Origin: Geobacteraceae bacterium
Lineage (GTDB): Bacteria; Desulfobacterota; Desulfuromonadia; Geobacterales; Geobacteraceae
Reading direction: 5' to 3'
NCBI GenBank assembly: GCA_024281055.1
Contig: JAMXLF010000024.1
Span: 1 to 64,000, forward strand
DNA: 64,000 bases
The notes under the pieces were generated by a model. The model made no database searches. It was not told the origin of the DNA and saw nothing but the letters and a program-made list of their open reading frames with translations. The position numbers and the translations under genes are program-made. Shown here one piece after another: positions 25,927 through 34,925 of the stretch (position 1 is its first letter; each line of letters opens with the position of its first letter).

Positions 25927-27201
25927 TCAGAGGGTGCTGGCCGGAGGGCCATTCTGGGCATGCCGGAGAAGGGCCAGTTGGTCGGAAAGCCCGGCGACAG
26001 GTTCCATCCCGGACTGACGCAGGAGCTTGGGGAGCGTCTCTTCCGGCGGGCAGCGGGGGAAGGGGCCGGCGCTCAGGTGATGGATGAGCTTGAGGGTCTT
26101 GAAGGCGTCGAACCAGCCGTGGAAGGAAGTGATGAACGAGTCCCGGTCGCGGCTGTGCCGCTGCAGCCGTTCCCAGACTTCCGGAAAGCCGACGGTGGCA
26201 AGGAAGGACGAGAGGTGCGGGGAAAGGTCGGCGGCCTGCCACTCGATTTCAGCCCCGGTCGCATCATGGTTTCCCGTCGCCAGAGCGAGCCACCGGCCGA
26301 GGAGGTCAAAGCACGCCAGCCGGTAAAAGGAGATTGTCTCCGGCCCTTCCGTCAGGGCGCGGGCGATGGTGCGGCCGGTGCCGAACGGCACCCGGTGGGA
26401 GGGACGCGGCGAGGGATGGACCACCGTGCCGTGCACCGGGGAGACGCCGCCGGTCCGGTGGAGCTGCTGGAGGAAATAGAAATCCTCCCCGGCGCTCCGC
26501 GTGTTCATCCCTCCTGCGCGGACATAGGCCGCGGCGGTGCAGGCCATGGCACTTCCCACGGTGTGAAAGGCATACGGGGAGGAGGCGAGGGCAAGGCCAA
26601 GCACGTAGTGCCTGAGGAAAAGCTCGTAGCGCTCGATGGCCGCATGTTCTTCCGGGGTGCCCTGCCGATGGCGAAACGGGATGACCGCTCCTCCCACTGC
26701 CGTACTCCGGAAATGGCGGACAACGGCGGCAAGGTAGGTAGTCTCCACGAGAGTGTCGGCGTCGAGGGAAACCAGCAGGGGGGGGGAGGTGACATGGTCA
26801 AGCCTGGAAAGGGCGAGGTCGAGACCGATCTTCCTGGCAAGCCCAACCCCGCCCCCCTTGGCGGGCAACTCCAGGCCGGACGAGGCGGCGTCTATCCAGG
26901 CGAGTCGCAGCGGTAAAAGCTCGGACGAGTGTGCCACGAACCGTGCAAGGGTCCGGCGGTTGTCTTCCTTGTCGGCCTCCGGTGCGTCCTCGCGGTGGTT
27001 CACCACCACCAGAACCAGGAAGCGGGCGAGCATCCCGGGCGGATTGGCGGCTAGAGAGGCGAGGGTGGCGAACAGCCGTTCGCTCTCCGCCAGGGCGGGT
27101 ATCACCACGACGCCGGTGAGGCTGGTTGCGGAGCAGCCTTCGATCCGCCAGGGGCCCTGGATGGCGCGGGTCGCGAGATACCTTTGAAGAGGGGATTTCA
27201 T
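25927..27201 (-). CDS. Family 2-like glycosyltransferase
   Basis: This 424-residue GT-A-type glycosyltransferase has an N-terminal Rossmann-like start (GVVVIPALAESERLFATL), the nucleotide-sugar metal motif SLDADT at about residue 145, and the later acidic AGEDFYFLQQL. It probably builds a cell-surface polysaccharide; donor and acceptor are unknown. ATG 27201 overlaps the miaA stop in ATGA; an upstream TTG at 27219 also exists, and neither has a clear Shine-Dalgarno, so translational coupling is likely. It is the last gene of the ctpA-miaA-glycosyltransferase run. Confidence 0.8.
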   Translation of the reverse strand: MKSPLQRYLATRAIQGPWRIEGCSATSLTGVVVIPALAESERLFATLASLAANPPGMLARFLVLVVVNHREDAPEADKEDNRRTLARFVAHSSELLPLRLAWIDAASSGLELPAKGGGVGLARKIGLDLALSRLDHVTSPPLLVSLDADTLVETTYLAAVVRHFRSTAVGGAVIPFRHRQGTPEEHAAIERYELFLRHYVLGLALASSPYAFHTVGSAMACTAAAYVRAGGMNTRSAGEDFYFLQQLHRTGGVSPVHGTVVHPSPRPSHRVPFGTGRTIARALTEGPETISFYRLACFDLLGRWLALATGNHDATGAEIEWQAADLSPHLSSFLATVGFPEVWERLQRHSRDRDSFITSFHGWFDAFKTLKLIHHLSAGPFPRCPPEETLPKLLRQSGMEPVAGLSDQLALLRHAQNGPPASTL

Positions 27202-28124
27202 GGAGGAGATGCGCCGCAAGAAAGGATCGCCAACGCCTCCTCACACGGCTCGCCCGCGCCGTCCAGCCAGTGGATCACTACACCGTTTCGTTCCATGCGG
27301 CGGAACCAGGTTTCCTGCCGTTTGGCGAAGTCGTGGATGGCGCTGTTGAGGCGCTGGAACATGTCGTTGCGGGAAAGCTCGCCCTTGAGATGGAGCGCCA
27401 CGAACCGGTATTCGAGACCATAAAATTCCAGCTGTTCCCAAGGAATCCCCGCGGCGTGGAGCCGCGCCACTTCTTCGACGAGCCCTGCATCGAGACGTGC
27501 CTTCAGCCGCTCCGTGATCCGGCGCCGCAGCAGATCCCGCTCCAAGCGCATCCCGAGAACGACCGGCCGGATTTCCGGCAGCGGTTCAGGTTCGCGGCTG
27601 TTTTCGCATTCGGCGATCTCGATTGCGCGGACGAGACGGTCCCGTTCCAGGAGGTCGGTGGTGTTGTGGAGGCGGGGGGTGGCCCTGCGCAGACGGTCGC
27701 GCAGCTCCTCCAGGGAGAGTCGGGCGAGAATCCGGCGGAGTTCAGGGTTCTCCGCCACCTCCACGAGCCGGTATCCCCTGAGCACTGCATCCAGGTACAT
27801 GCCGGTTCCCCCGACAAGAACGGGGAGCCTGCCGCGGCGGCAGATATCGGCGAAGGCCGCCAGGAAAAGGCGCTGGAACACGAAGACGTTGAACTCATCC
27901 CCCGGTTCGGCGACATCGATGAGATGGTACGGTACCTCTCCATACTCCGCCAGGTCCTTGCCGGTGCCGATATCCATGCCCCGGTAGACCTGTCGTGAGT
28001 CGGCGGAAATGATCTCGCCGTCCAGCACGCGGGCAAGCTGCACCCCCAGCCGGGTCTTGCCCGAAGCGGTGGGGCCGAGGATGACGAGGAGGTTGCAGGA
28101 CCGGCGCGCTGCGGGAGGCTTCAT
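27198..28124 (-). CDS. miaA: tRNA dimethylallyltransferase
   Basis: MiaA transfers a dimethylallyl group to N6 of A37 in tRNAs reading codons that begin with U. The 308-residue protein shows the P-loop ILGPTASGKTRLGVQLA, ISADSRQVYRGMDIGTGK, and GGTGMYLDAVLRGY, followed by the C-terminal RQETWFRR. It overlaps both neighbours by ATGA: ctpA upstream and the glycosyltransferase downstream. Confidence 0.95.
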   Translation of the reverse strand: MKPPAARRSCNLLVILGPTASGKTRLGVQLARVLDGEIISADSRQVYRGMDIGTGKDLAEYGEVPYHLIDVAEPGDEFNVFVFQRLFLAAFADICRRGRLPVLVGGTGMYLDAVLRGYRLVEVAENPELRRILARLSLEELRDRLRRATPRLHNTTDLLERDRLVRAIEIAECENSREPEPLPEIRPVVLGMRLERDLLRRRITERLKARLDAGLVEEVARLHAAGIPWEQLEFYGLEYRFVALHLKGELSRNDMFQRLNSAIHDFAKRQETWFRRMERNGVVIHWLDGAGEPCEEALAILSCGASPP

Positions 28125-29464
28125 TTCGCCGTGCTGGTTTTCTGTATGAGGTCAAGGCCCCGGACCAGCTCCAGGGCGCGGGCAAGCTGGTAGTCCTTGG
28201 CCGTTTCACTCTCGGCCTTGCCGGCCGGAACAGGCGTCCCGGGCCTGTCCTTGTTTGCCCCGTCATCAGCTTTGGCGGGAGCGGAGATATGGTTTTCCAG
28301 GTCCTGCTCGTGGAATTCCGGCTTCGACTTTTTCGCGGCAGCGGAGAGATCGAGCGGGGCAACGTAAATATCGGGGGTTATCCCTTTTGCCTGGATGGAG
28401 CGCCCCTTGGGGGTGTAATAACGGGCTGTGGTGAGCTTCAGCCCGGCGCCGTCGGCGAGAGGGATGATGGTCTGGATAGAGCCCTTGCCGAAGCTCTGGG
28501 TCCCCATGATAACCGCGCGCTTCTGGTCCTGGAGGGCGCCGGCGACGATCTCCGAGGCGCTCGCGGTGCCGCCGTTGATGAGGACCACCATGGGATAGCG
28601 GGATTCCTTCTCGCCGATTGTGGCGGAGATTTCTCCCTTCGCGCCGGACTCGCGTCCTTTGGTGTAGACGATGAGACTGTCACGCAGGCCTTCGCCGAGG
28701 AACCGGTTGGCTACCTGGGCGGACTGGTCGACGAGCCCGCCGGGATTGTTGCGGAGATCCAGAACAAGACCCCGCAGGGTGCCGCCGTTCTCCTTGTGCA
28801 GGGTCGTGAGGGCCTTGGTGAACTCATCACCGGTCCTTTCCTGGAAAAGGGCAATTCGCACGTAGCCGAAGCCCGGTTCCAGGGTCCTGAATTTTACGCT
28901 TTTCATCTGGATGATATCGCGCACCAGGGGAAAGACGAGGGGGGTGGTCGTGCCGTTGCGCAGAATGGTGAGGGTGACCTTCGTTCCCTTGGGGCCGCGC
29001 ATCCGCTTGACCGCGTCGGTAGTACTCATTCCGCGGGTAAAGGTGTCGTCGATCTTGGCGATGTGGTCGTTCGCCTTGATTCCCGCCCGATAGGCCGGAG
29101 TATCCTCGATGGGGGAGACGACCGTCAGCTTGCCATCCTTGATGGTTATCTCGATGCCGAGTCCTCCGAAAGAACCCGATATCTCCACTTTCATTTCCTT
29201 GAACGGTTCAGGGGGCATATAGGCGCTGTGGGGATCGAGGGAGGCGAGCATGCCGTTGATTGCGCTCTGCATGAGCTTCTTGTTGGAGACCTCCTCGACG
29301 TAATTCTGCTTGACGAGGACGACCACCTCCTTGAGCATGCGGAGGTACTCCTGGTCCTCCTTTGTCGCCGGCGGGCGAAAGTGCATATAGCCTATGGCCA
29401 CGCCGCCGGCAACCAGGGCAAACGTCGCAAAGATCACGACAAATTTCAACAGTCTTCTGCTCAT
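28121..29464 (-). CDS. Carboxy-terminal processing protease (S41)
   Basis: This 447-residue periplasmic protease has an N-terminal signal anchor (MSRRLLKFVVIFATFALVAG), a PDZ domain (about 85-170) and the tail-specific protease domain. The catalytic serine lies in GGTASASEIVAGALQD and the general-base lysine in QSFGKGSIQT. It trims C-terminal ends of envelope proteins. ATG 29464 is preferred because GGGGAGG precedes it; the frame is open to 29527 without a better start. The last 50 residues are charged and low-complexity. Its stop overlaps the miaA start. Confidence 0.9.
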   Translation of the reverse strand: MSRRLLKFVVIFATFALVAGGVAIGYMHFRPPATKEDQEYLRMLKEVVVLVKQNYVEEVSNKKLMQSAINGMLASLDPHSAYMPPEPFKEMKVEISGSFGGLGIEITIKDGKLTVVSPIEDTPAYRAGIKANDHIAKIDDTFTRGMSTTDAVKRMRGPKGTKVTLTILRNGTTTPLVFPLVRDIIQMKSVKFRTLEPGFGYVRIALFQERTGDEFTKALTTLHKENGGTLRGLVLDLRNNPGGLVDQSAQVANRFLGEGLRDSLIVYTKGRESGAKGEISATIGEKESRYPMVVLINGGTASASEIVAGALQDQKRAVIMGTQSFGKGSIQTIIPLADGAGLKLTTARYYTPKGRSIQAKGITPDIYVAPLDLSAAAKKSKPEFHEQDLENHISAPAKADDGANKDRPGTPVPAGKAESETAKDYQLARALELVRGLDLIQKTSTAK

Positions 29465-29703
29465 CGGCGGTCTGCCTCCCCACAGCATGCTGACAACCAC
29501 TTTAGTTTTCGTAGCAGTGGATGTCAACCTCTAATCAGCTCTTACGAAAGAGCCCGGCAGAGATGCCAGCACGGAAAGTTGGGAGCCGCCGGGAACGGGA
29601 CGGAAGGAGGAGGTCAAGAAAAAGTGTAAAGGGAGACGACAGGAGGCGGTTCTGCGGAGCCGAATGGACGAAATGAATATGCGCTGAACCACGACAGGGT
29701 GAG

Positions 29704-29994
29704 TCAGTTTTCAGGTTTGGAGTCCTCGACGTATCGGTCGATGAAGATTTTCTTGTCGAGACGGTCGAGCCCCCGGGAAATGAGGAGCAGACCGAGCATC
29801 ATGAGATAAAAACCGAGAAAAACAAAAAAGACGCTATGAAAAACCAGGCTGACGATGCCGGCTGTGGCATAGGCTATTCCCAGACCGCGGCAGGTGCTTT
29901 GCCGGTTTGTCCCGGTTCTGCTGACGGAATACCAGTAGAGTTGGGTCGTAATGATGACAAGAGGGATGGCGAGGAATATCTGGAGGAAATGCAT
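29704..29994 (-). CDS. Small integral membrane protein, hypothetical
   Basis: This 96-residue protein has an N-terminal hydrophobic segment (LQIFLAIPLVIITTQLYWY) and a second long hydrophobic part at about 42-72, and ends with a charged tail (RLDKKIFIDRYVEDSKPEN). GGGAGA lies ten bases before the ATG. No family is recognised. It stands alone between ctpA and the DUF502 gene. Confidence 0.65.
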   Translation of the reverse strand: MHFLQIFLAIPLVIITTQLYWYSVSRTGTNRQSTCRGLGIAYATAGIVSLVFHSVFFVFLGFYLMMLGLLLISRGLDRLDKKIFIDRYVEDSKPEN

Positions 29995-30225
29995 GGTGGA
30001 AATCTCCCGGGTTCAATTGTTGAGGTATTACAATATATGTACAATAATAAGTCATTGTCAATAAAATCTCTTACACATTAATAACAAATAATTTGCTTGT
30101 TGTTTGAGCAGTGTCGATGAGTTCTTTTTATCGTTTGTATCTAGGTTTAATGAAGGGAAAATGTTGACTTTGGCGGTGAAACGGGTATCTTCTGGCGTGA
30201 GTGTGGATACGTAGCGAGGTGCGCC

Positions 30226-30816
30226 ATGGAAAAGATGATCAATCATCTCAAGGAGAAGTTCGTTGCCGGACTGTTCGTGGTGATTCCGGTCGGCATCACC
30301 ATTTTTATTCTGAAGTTTCTCTTCAACTTTGCCGACGGCATCCTCGGCACATACCTGGACAGCCTCTTTACCGCAGTCAGTCACCGGGAAACCCACTTCC
30401 CGGGACTGGGCATGCTTACCGGTGCCGTAGCCATCTACCTGACCGGGCTCCTCGCCACCAATGTTCTGGGGACGCAGCTTCTCAAATGGGGGGACGAGCT
30501 CCTCTCGCGCATTCCCCTCGTCAGATCGATCTATACCCCGAGCAAACAGCTGACCAAGGTGTTCCGGGAGGGAAAGACTTCCTACCGTCGGGCGGTTTTC
30601 GTGGAATGGCCACGCCCCGGCGTACGGGCCGTGGGGTTCGTCACGGCCGAGGTGGAGCGGGAAGGGGAGCGGTTCGTTGTGGTCTACGTGCCGACCATGC
30701 CTAACCCCACGTCGGGCTTTGCCCTTTTTTTCAGGGCGGAAGAAGTGCAGGACAGCGGCATGAGTGTCGAGGAAGCGGTACGATTCGTTATGTCCGGCGG
30801 GGTCGTGAATCCCTAA
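30226..30816 (+). CDS. DUF502 family membrane protein
   Basis: The 196-residue protein matches the DUF502 pattern: KFVAGLFVVIPVGITIFILK with a first membrane helix, a second helix at about 60-85, and a soluble C-terminal part with VRSIYTPSKQLTKVF and PTMPNPTSGF. The family is widespread in bacteria and plants (COV proteins), and its role is unknown. GAGGTG precedes the ATG. Confidence 0.9.
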   Translation: MEKMINHLKEKFVAGLFVVIPVGITIFILKFLFNFADGILGTYLDSLFTAVSHRETHFPGLGMLTGAVAIYLTGLLATNVLGTQLLKWGDELLSRIPLVRSIYTPSKQLTKVFREGKTSYRRAVFVEWPRPGVRAVGFVTAEVEREGERFVVVYVPTMPNPTSGFALFFRAEEVQDSGMSVEEAVRFVMSGGVVNP

Positions 30817-30821
30817 AACAC

Positions 30822-32051
30822 CTACCTGCTCAGCCGGTTCCTTCCGCCGCGCTTTGCCCGGTACAGGGCCTGGTCGGCTTCTTTCAACACTTCGGCCGGT
30901 TTGCGCCCCTCGGCACTCGGTGCAACGCCGATGCTGACGGTTACCGATACCGTTTCCCCCTCGCCCCTGCTGCCGCGCTGCTGTTTCCCCTCCTGGTTTT
31001 TCTTCGGGCGGTCGGCGCCGCGGAGCCGAAGCTGGTATGAGGCGATGGCCTTTCGCAGCTCCTCCAGATGCGGGACCGCGTCAGCCAGTTCCCGGCGTGG
31101 GAAGACGATGGTGAACTCCTCTCCCCCGTACCGAAACGCCCTGCCCCCTCCTCCCACTCCCTGGAGCTTACCCGCCACCATCTTGAGCACCTGGTCTCCC
31201 ACATCGTGACCGTAGGTATCATTGAAGCGTTTGAAGTGGTCCACATCGACCATGGCGATCGCATACTGCCGCCCCAGCCCCATGAGCAGTTCATTGAGTG
31301 CCCTTCGTGCCGGAAGAGCGGTCAAGTCATCCCGGAACGCCATATCGTAGGAGTCCCGCAGCACACTCACGGTGAGGATGAGGGCAGCGGCCGAGCTGAA
31401 GGCGAGAGGCACATTTGCAGCAAGCAGCCAGTTGCAGCTTATGGCCACCGCGATCAGGGTGCCGAGCAATCCTGCGTCTACCGGGGATTGACGACGCACT
31501 GCACGGGCCAGGGTGAGGAGTGCGCCGGTGACGACTGCCAGAGCGGCCGGCTGCGAGATCGCCAGACGGTCGAAGAAGGGAGAGCTCAGAAAATGTCGGT
31601 CCAGGAGTTCCAGCACGCCGGTTCGCTGGTTGTGGATGAACCAGGCGATAAGTGCCGCCTGGGCGGCGAAGAAGCAGAAGCGCATCCGTCCGGCGACGGT
31701 GAACGGCCCGCGTTCGCGCATGAAAGAGATGAGGGTTATGTTGAGCGGGAGGAGGCAGGAAAACGCGTGAAAGAGCAGCATGGAGCGCAGGTCGGCGAGA
31801 CCGCCCTGCAGGAAGGTCCGGCTGCTCCAGAAGAAGAGTCCGACCATGAGGAGAACGAGCAACACCCGTCCCCGGTGAAAATGAAAGCTCAGGAACATCC
31901 CCGCGGCAATGATGGTGTACGGGAGAGAGGGGACGAGCTCCTGCCAGGCAGGCGACAGCACGGGAATTCGGGCAAGGCTGAAATACGCCGCCACAAGAAG
32001 AAAGGCCGGCACAGTAAAGACGGAGACCTTTTTGAGGACGGCACTGGTCAT
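30822..32051 (-). CDS. Membrane-bound diguanylate cyclase (GGDEF domain)
   Basis: The 409-residue protein has an N-terminal sensor region with about seven transmembrane helices (1-230) and a C-terminal GGDEF domain. The signature is GGEEF (RYGGEEFTIVF). The substrate-binding motif DVDHFKRFNDTYGHDVGD keeps the Asn and final Asp that read guanine, so c-di-GMP rather than cGAMP synthesis is predicted. No RxxD inhibitory site lies five residues before GGEEF. A short insertion rich in Lys/Gln/Gly (RPKKNQEGKQQRGSRGEGE) interrupts the domain near the end. ATG 32051 follows GGGAGGAG; longer starts exist. It converges on the DUF502 gene with five bases between stops. Confidence 0.87.
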   Translation of the reverse strand: MTSAVLKKVSVFTVPAFLLVAAYFSLARIPVLSPAWQELVPSLPYTIIAAGMFLSFHFHRGRVLLVLLMVGLFFWSSRTFLQGGLADLRSMLLFHAFSCLLPLNITLISFMRERGPFTVAGRMRFCFFAAQAALIAWFIHNQRTGVLELLDRHFLSSPFFDRLAISQPAALAVVTGALLTLARAVRRQSPVDAGLLGTLIAVAISCNWLLAANVPLAFSSAAALILTVSVLRDSYDMAFRDDLTALPARRALNELLMGLGRQYAIAMVDVDHFKRFNDTYGHDVGDQVLKMVAGKLQGVGGGGRAFRYGGEEFTIVFPRRELADAVPHLEELRKAIASYQLRLRGADRPKKNQEGKQQRGSRGEGETVSVTVSIGVAPSAEGRKPAEVLKEADQALYRAKRGGRNRLSR

Positions 32052-32268
32052 GCGGGGGGATTCTCCTCCCATAATTTGGCCTGCTGCGAAGTTCAATACA
32101 CCGTTGGCACCGGGGTGTCAACTGGATTCCGCAGCGACGGGCATTACGGGAAGAATGGCGGCTTCCCGGGGATCGGCGATGATGTTTGTGCTGCCAGGTG
32201 TGGACAGCAGGCGGTTGAGTGGTAAACTTGAACAGTAACAACTCAAATGACCGGGCAGGGAGGCGCGA

Positions 32269-32700
32269 ATGAAGAAAACTGAGGCGTCGAGACAGCTGGC
32301 AGAGCTTTTGAACAGGGCGGTTGCGCGGGAACTCCAGGTGTCGATCCAGTACATGTGGCAGCATGTTCTCTGGCGGGGGACCAGGGGGTTCGCCATCAAG
32401 GACGAACTCAAGAAGATTGCCATGGCCGAGATGAAGCACGCTGAACGGATTGCCGAGCGGCTCAATTACCTGGGGGGAAGACCGACCACCAAACCGACGC
32501 CGATCGTTATCGGTGATAATCTCAGGGAGATGATCGAGCAGGATGTCCGTGACGAGGAGGGCGCGATCGAGTTGTACCGGGAAATCGTTGCCCTTGCCCG
32601 TAAAGAGGGGGACGAGGTGACAAACCGGCTGTTCCGGGAAATCCTCGCCGACGAAGAGGAGCATCACGACATCTTTACAACGCTCATGGAAGACCTGTAG
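32269..32700 (+). CDS. Ferritin-like diiron protein (bacterioferritin family)
   Basis: This 143-residue four-helix bundle has the diiron ligands in ARELQVSIQYMWQH, MAEMKHAERIAERL (E-x2-H), DVRDEEGAIELYREI and ILADEEEHHDIFTTL (E-x2-H). The length and MKHAERI motif fit bacterioferritin-like iron stores or the related DPS-like proteins. No heme-ligand methionine was assigned. GGGAGGCG precedes the ATG. It is probably involved in iron storage or peroxide protection, relevant for an iron-rich anaerobe. Confidence 0.85.
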   Translation: MKKTEASRQLAELLNRAVARELQVSIQYMWQHVLWRGTRGFAIKDELKKIAMAEMKHAERIAERLNYLGGRPTTKPTPIVIGDNLREMIEQDVRDEEGAIELYREIVALARKEGDEVTNRLFREILADEEEHHDIFTTLMEDL

Positions 32701-32788
32701 GCGTCGTCGGGAGGCGCCTCCTCTGCACGCGTTGCGGGCTGCGTGTACTCCAAGCCCGGCTGGGAATGGCGATGCGTTGGATGCGTTC

Positions 32789-32924
32789 TTGACAAGGATC
32801 CGAGATTTGCCGTATATCTCCCGGAGGGCGTGTTGCCGCGCCGGAGGGGGATGCATGAAAACGTATGGCAAGTGAAGAGGAAGGGAAGCCATCCGGCAAG
32901 TGACAGGGCCGGATGGCTTTTTTT
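32789..32924 (+). ncRNA. Candidate short transcript or attenuated leader ending in a terminator
   Basis: TTGACA at 32789-32794 and TATATC at 32813-32818 are 18 bases apart and form a good promoter. About 70 bases later AGCCATCCGGC/GCCGGATGGCT (32887-32918) followed by TTTTTT forms a strong terminator. The next gene (ydcZ-like) starts 50 bases further. The short transcript contains several GGA motifs. It could be a small RNA or a leader with attenuation; no known riboswitch class was recognised. Confidence 0.5.
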
Positions 32925-32974
32925 GTTGCTGCAGCAAGTCGGCCGCTCTTGGCCGGACCCAATGAGGAGGAGTG

Positions 32975-33418
32975 ATGACCAATCCCCTGCTGTTTTTTTT
33001 GCTCATGTTTTGCGCCGGCGTCACCGTCGCCATCCAGCCCTCCATCAACGCGCGTCTTGCCGGACGGGTCGGGCCGCTGGGGAGCTCGTGCCTGTCCTTC
33101 GCCGTTGGGACCCTCGCGCTCCTCGCCGTCGTTCTTTTCCTGGGCCGTGCCGGGAATCTGCGCGGTATTGCCGATGCCCGCTGGTGGGAACTGACCGGTG
33201 GGTTGCTCGGGGCTTTCTTTGTCACCATGACCATCGTGGTCGTTCCCCGGATCGGGACCGCGTCCGCCATGGCGGCGACCATCGCCGCCCAGCTCATCAC
33301 CGGGCTCGTCCTCGATCAGTTCGGCTTGTTCGGCTTCCGCACCGTTCCCATGGATGGAAAGCGCCTCCTCGGGGTCGTGCTCCTCCTCGCCGGAGCGGGG
33401 CTGGTGTTTCGCCGGTAA
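32975..33418 (+). CDS. YdcZ/DUF606 family DMT-type membrane protein
   Basis: The 147-residue protein has five hydrophobic segments. It begins MTNPLLFFLLMFCAGVTVAI followed by QPSINARLAGRVG, typical of DUF606/YdcZ half-size members of the drug/metabolite transporter superfamily. It may form a homodimer or pair with another half. The start is ATG 32975 after GGAGGAG; a GTG one codon earlier is equally possible. It follows a terminator at 32887-32924, so expression may depend on readthrough. The substrate is unknown. Confidence 0.82.
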   Translation: MTNPLLFFLLMFCAGVTVAIQPSINARLAGRVGPLGSSCLSFAVGTLALLAVVLFLGRAGNLRGIADARWWELTGGLLGAFFVTMTIVVVPRIGTASAMAATIAAQLITGLVLDQFGLFGFRTVPMDGKRLLGVVLLLAGAGLVFRR

Positions 33419-33501
33419 GAACAGAGTTCAAAGCAAACGCCGAACGCTACGAGCTCTTTCAGATCGTATGCAGTATCAGCCAGAGGGGCACAGGAGGAAC
33501 G

Positions 33502-34226
33502 GTGGAATTTCAGACCATTCGCACGGCGGAGCGCCCCGGTGGCATCGGGGTCATAACCCTGAACCGCCCGGAGAAGCGTAACGCCATCTCCATCCTCATG
33601 CGCCGGGAGATTTCCGTTTGCCTCGACCGTTGGCGGGATAACGCCGAGATAGGCACGGTTATCTTCACCGGTGCCGGACCGGTTTTCTCTGCAGGCTTCG
33701 ACCTTGACGAATTCAGGCAACCAGCCTGCTTTGCCGATCTCCTCGAATCGTCGTCATGCTACCACCGTGACCTCTGGCGTTTTCCGAAGCCAACCATCGC
33801 GGCGGTGAACGGTCCGGCCATGGGAGGCGGATTCGACCTTGCGACCCTCTGTGACCTGCGCCTCTGCGCGGAGTCCGCTATCTTCGGCCACCCGGAGGTG
33901 AAATTCGGGGCTCCCCCACTGTTTACCCCGCTCCGCTGGATCGTGGGGGAAGGCTTGGCGCGCGATCTCTGTCTTACCGGACGCCGGTTCGATGCCCGGG
34001 AAGCCCACCGCATCGGCCTCGTGAGCGAAGTGTGCGGGACGATGCCCTGTGGGAGCGGGCGCTGGGGCTCGCCGGGACTATCCTCGAAGCTCCGCCAGAT
34101 ACCCTCGCGTTTCTCAAGAGATGCTTTACGGAGCATGCCGACAAGGGCTTTGAGGCATCATTTGCCGTCGAGCATGATCGGGCATTCCGGGAGGTGCTGC
34201 TGAAAAAATTTCCGGATGGCGGGTGA
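33502..34226 (+). pseudogene. Enoyl-CoA hydratase/isomerase, frameshifted
   Basis: This is a crotonase-fold protein. From GTG 33502 (behind AGGAGG) it reads IGVITLNRPEKRNAISI, the first oxyanion segment FSAGFDLDEF and AAVNGPAMGGGFDLATL. At about 34031 the frame is lost: after LVSEV the homologous sequence continues one frame over (RDDALWERALGLAGTILEAP) to the stop at 34226. One missing base explains it. The usual glutamate pair is not intact: the second motif has HPEVKFGAPPLF. The repaired length would be about 241 residues. It is a real inactivation or a sequence error. Confidence 0.75.
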
Positions 34227-34239
34227 CGGCCAGCAAAAC

Positions 34240-34343
34240 GTAAATAAAGTTTACACTCGTAAACTTTATTTACACCCGTTGCAACGCTACACCCTCCAAC
34301 CGTTTGCGGCTGCGACACCTTCTTCCGTGTAAACTTTGTTTAC
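34240..34343. promoter_or_regulatory. Cluster of GTAAA-N5-TTTAC palindromic sites
   Basis: There are three 15-base sites: GTAAATAAAGTTTAC (34240-34254), GTAAACTTTATTTAC (34259-34273) and GTAAACTTTGTTTAC (34329-34343). A half site, GTAAAC, is at 34388. The first two are exact inverse complements and can also form a 13-base-pair hairpin. Sites 2 and 3 are 70 bases apart, about seven helical turns. They look like an operator array upstream of the gene at 34472; the regulator is not identified. Confidence 0.6.
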
Positions 34344-34471
34344 GTACCCCTGCCGGGGGTGGCGCACTTGTTGCCGGCTAACTCCTTGTAAACAGCGGAT
34401 TCCGACGTTCGGCACGGTTTGTGGAAGTGAAGCCGTCGTGATTGTTAATTCCGGTTGTCAGGGGGGAAGAC

Positions 34472-34909
34472 ATGAAGAAGCCGCAATTCGTGCTGTACTC
34501 AAAGAATACGGGGGTAGAAATCTCCTCCAGCGAGAAGCGCTCCGATGGCAGGCCGCCGGAGGGCCGGGTCGTCCTGCGCTTTTTCAAGCTGGAAGAGGGG
34601 GCAGCGGCGATCCGCTTTATGGTGGAGCCGTGGGAGTGTTTCGATCTGGCCAGAAAAATCGGTCGGGTCTGCGATGCGGGTGGCAGGGAAAAGCTGACGC
34701 ACAGGTTCGAGGGGAGCGACGGAGAAGTCGTTACCACTCTCACCGTCGAGAAGTGGGAACGCAACGGCAAATCCGGTTGCGCCTTGGCCGTGCAACGCGA
34801 CAAGGATGCCATCAATGTTCCTGCCGACGAGGGGCGCATCCTCTATGCGGCGGAATTCCTGCGCTTTCTGTCAACGGCGCAATCCTGGGTGGATCTGGCG
34901 GAAAAATGA
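34472..34909 (+). CDS. Hypothetical protein, 145 residues
   Basis: This is a soluble protein with no signal peptide. It begins MKKPQFVLYSKNTGVEISSS, followed by a predicted beta-rich body (VVLRFFKLEEGAAAIRFMVE; VVTTLTVEKWERNGKSG) and a C-terminal helix (YAAEFLRFLSTAQSWVDLAE). GGGGGGAAG precedes the ATG. I do not recognise the family. It lies downstream of the palindrome cluster at 34240-34343, which may control it. Confidence 0.65.
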   Translation: MKKPQFVLYSKNTGVEISSSEKRSDGRPPEGRVVLRFFKLEEGAAAIRFMVEPWECFDLARKIGRVCDAGGREKLTHRFEGSDGEVVTTLTVEKWERNGKSGCALAVQRDKDAINVPADEGRILYAAEFLRFLSTAQSWVDLAEK

Positions 34910-34925
34910 CGATCTCTCTGGACAC

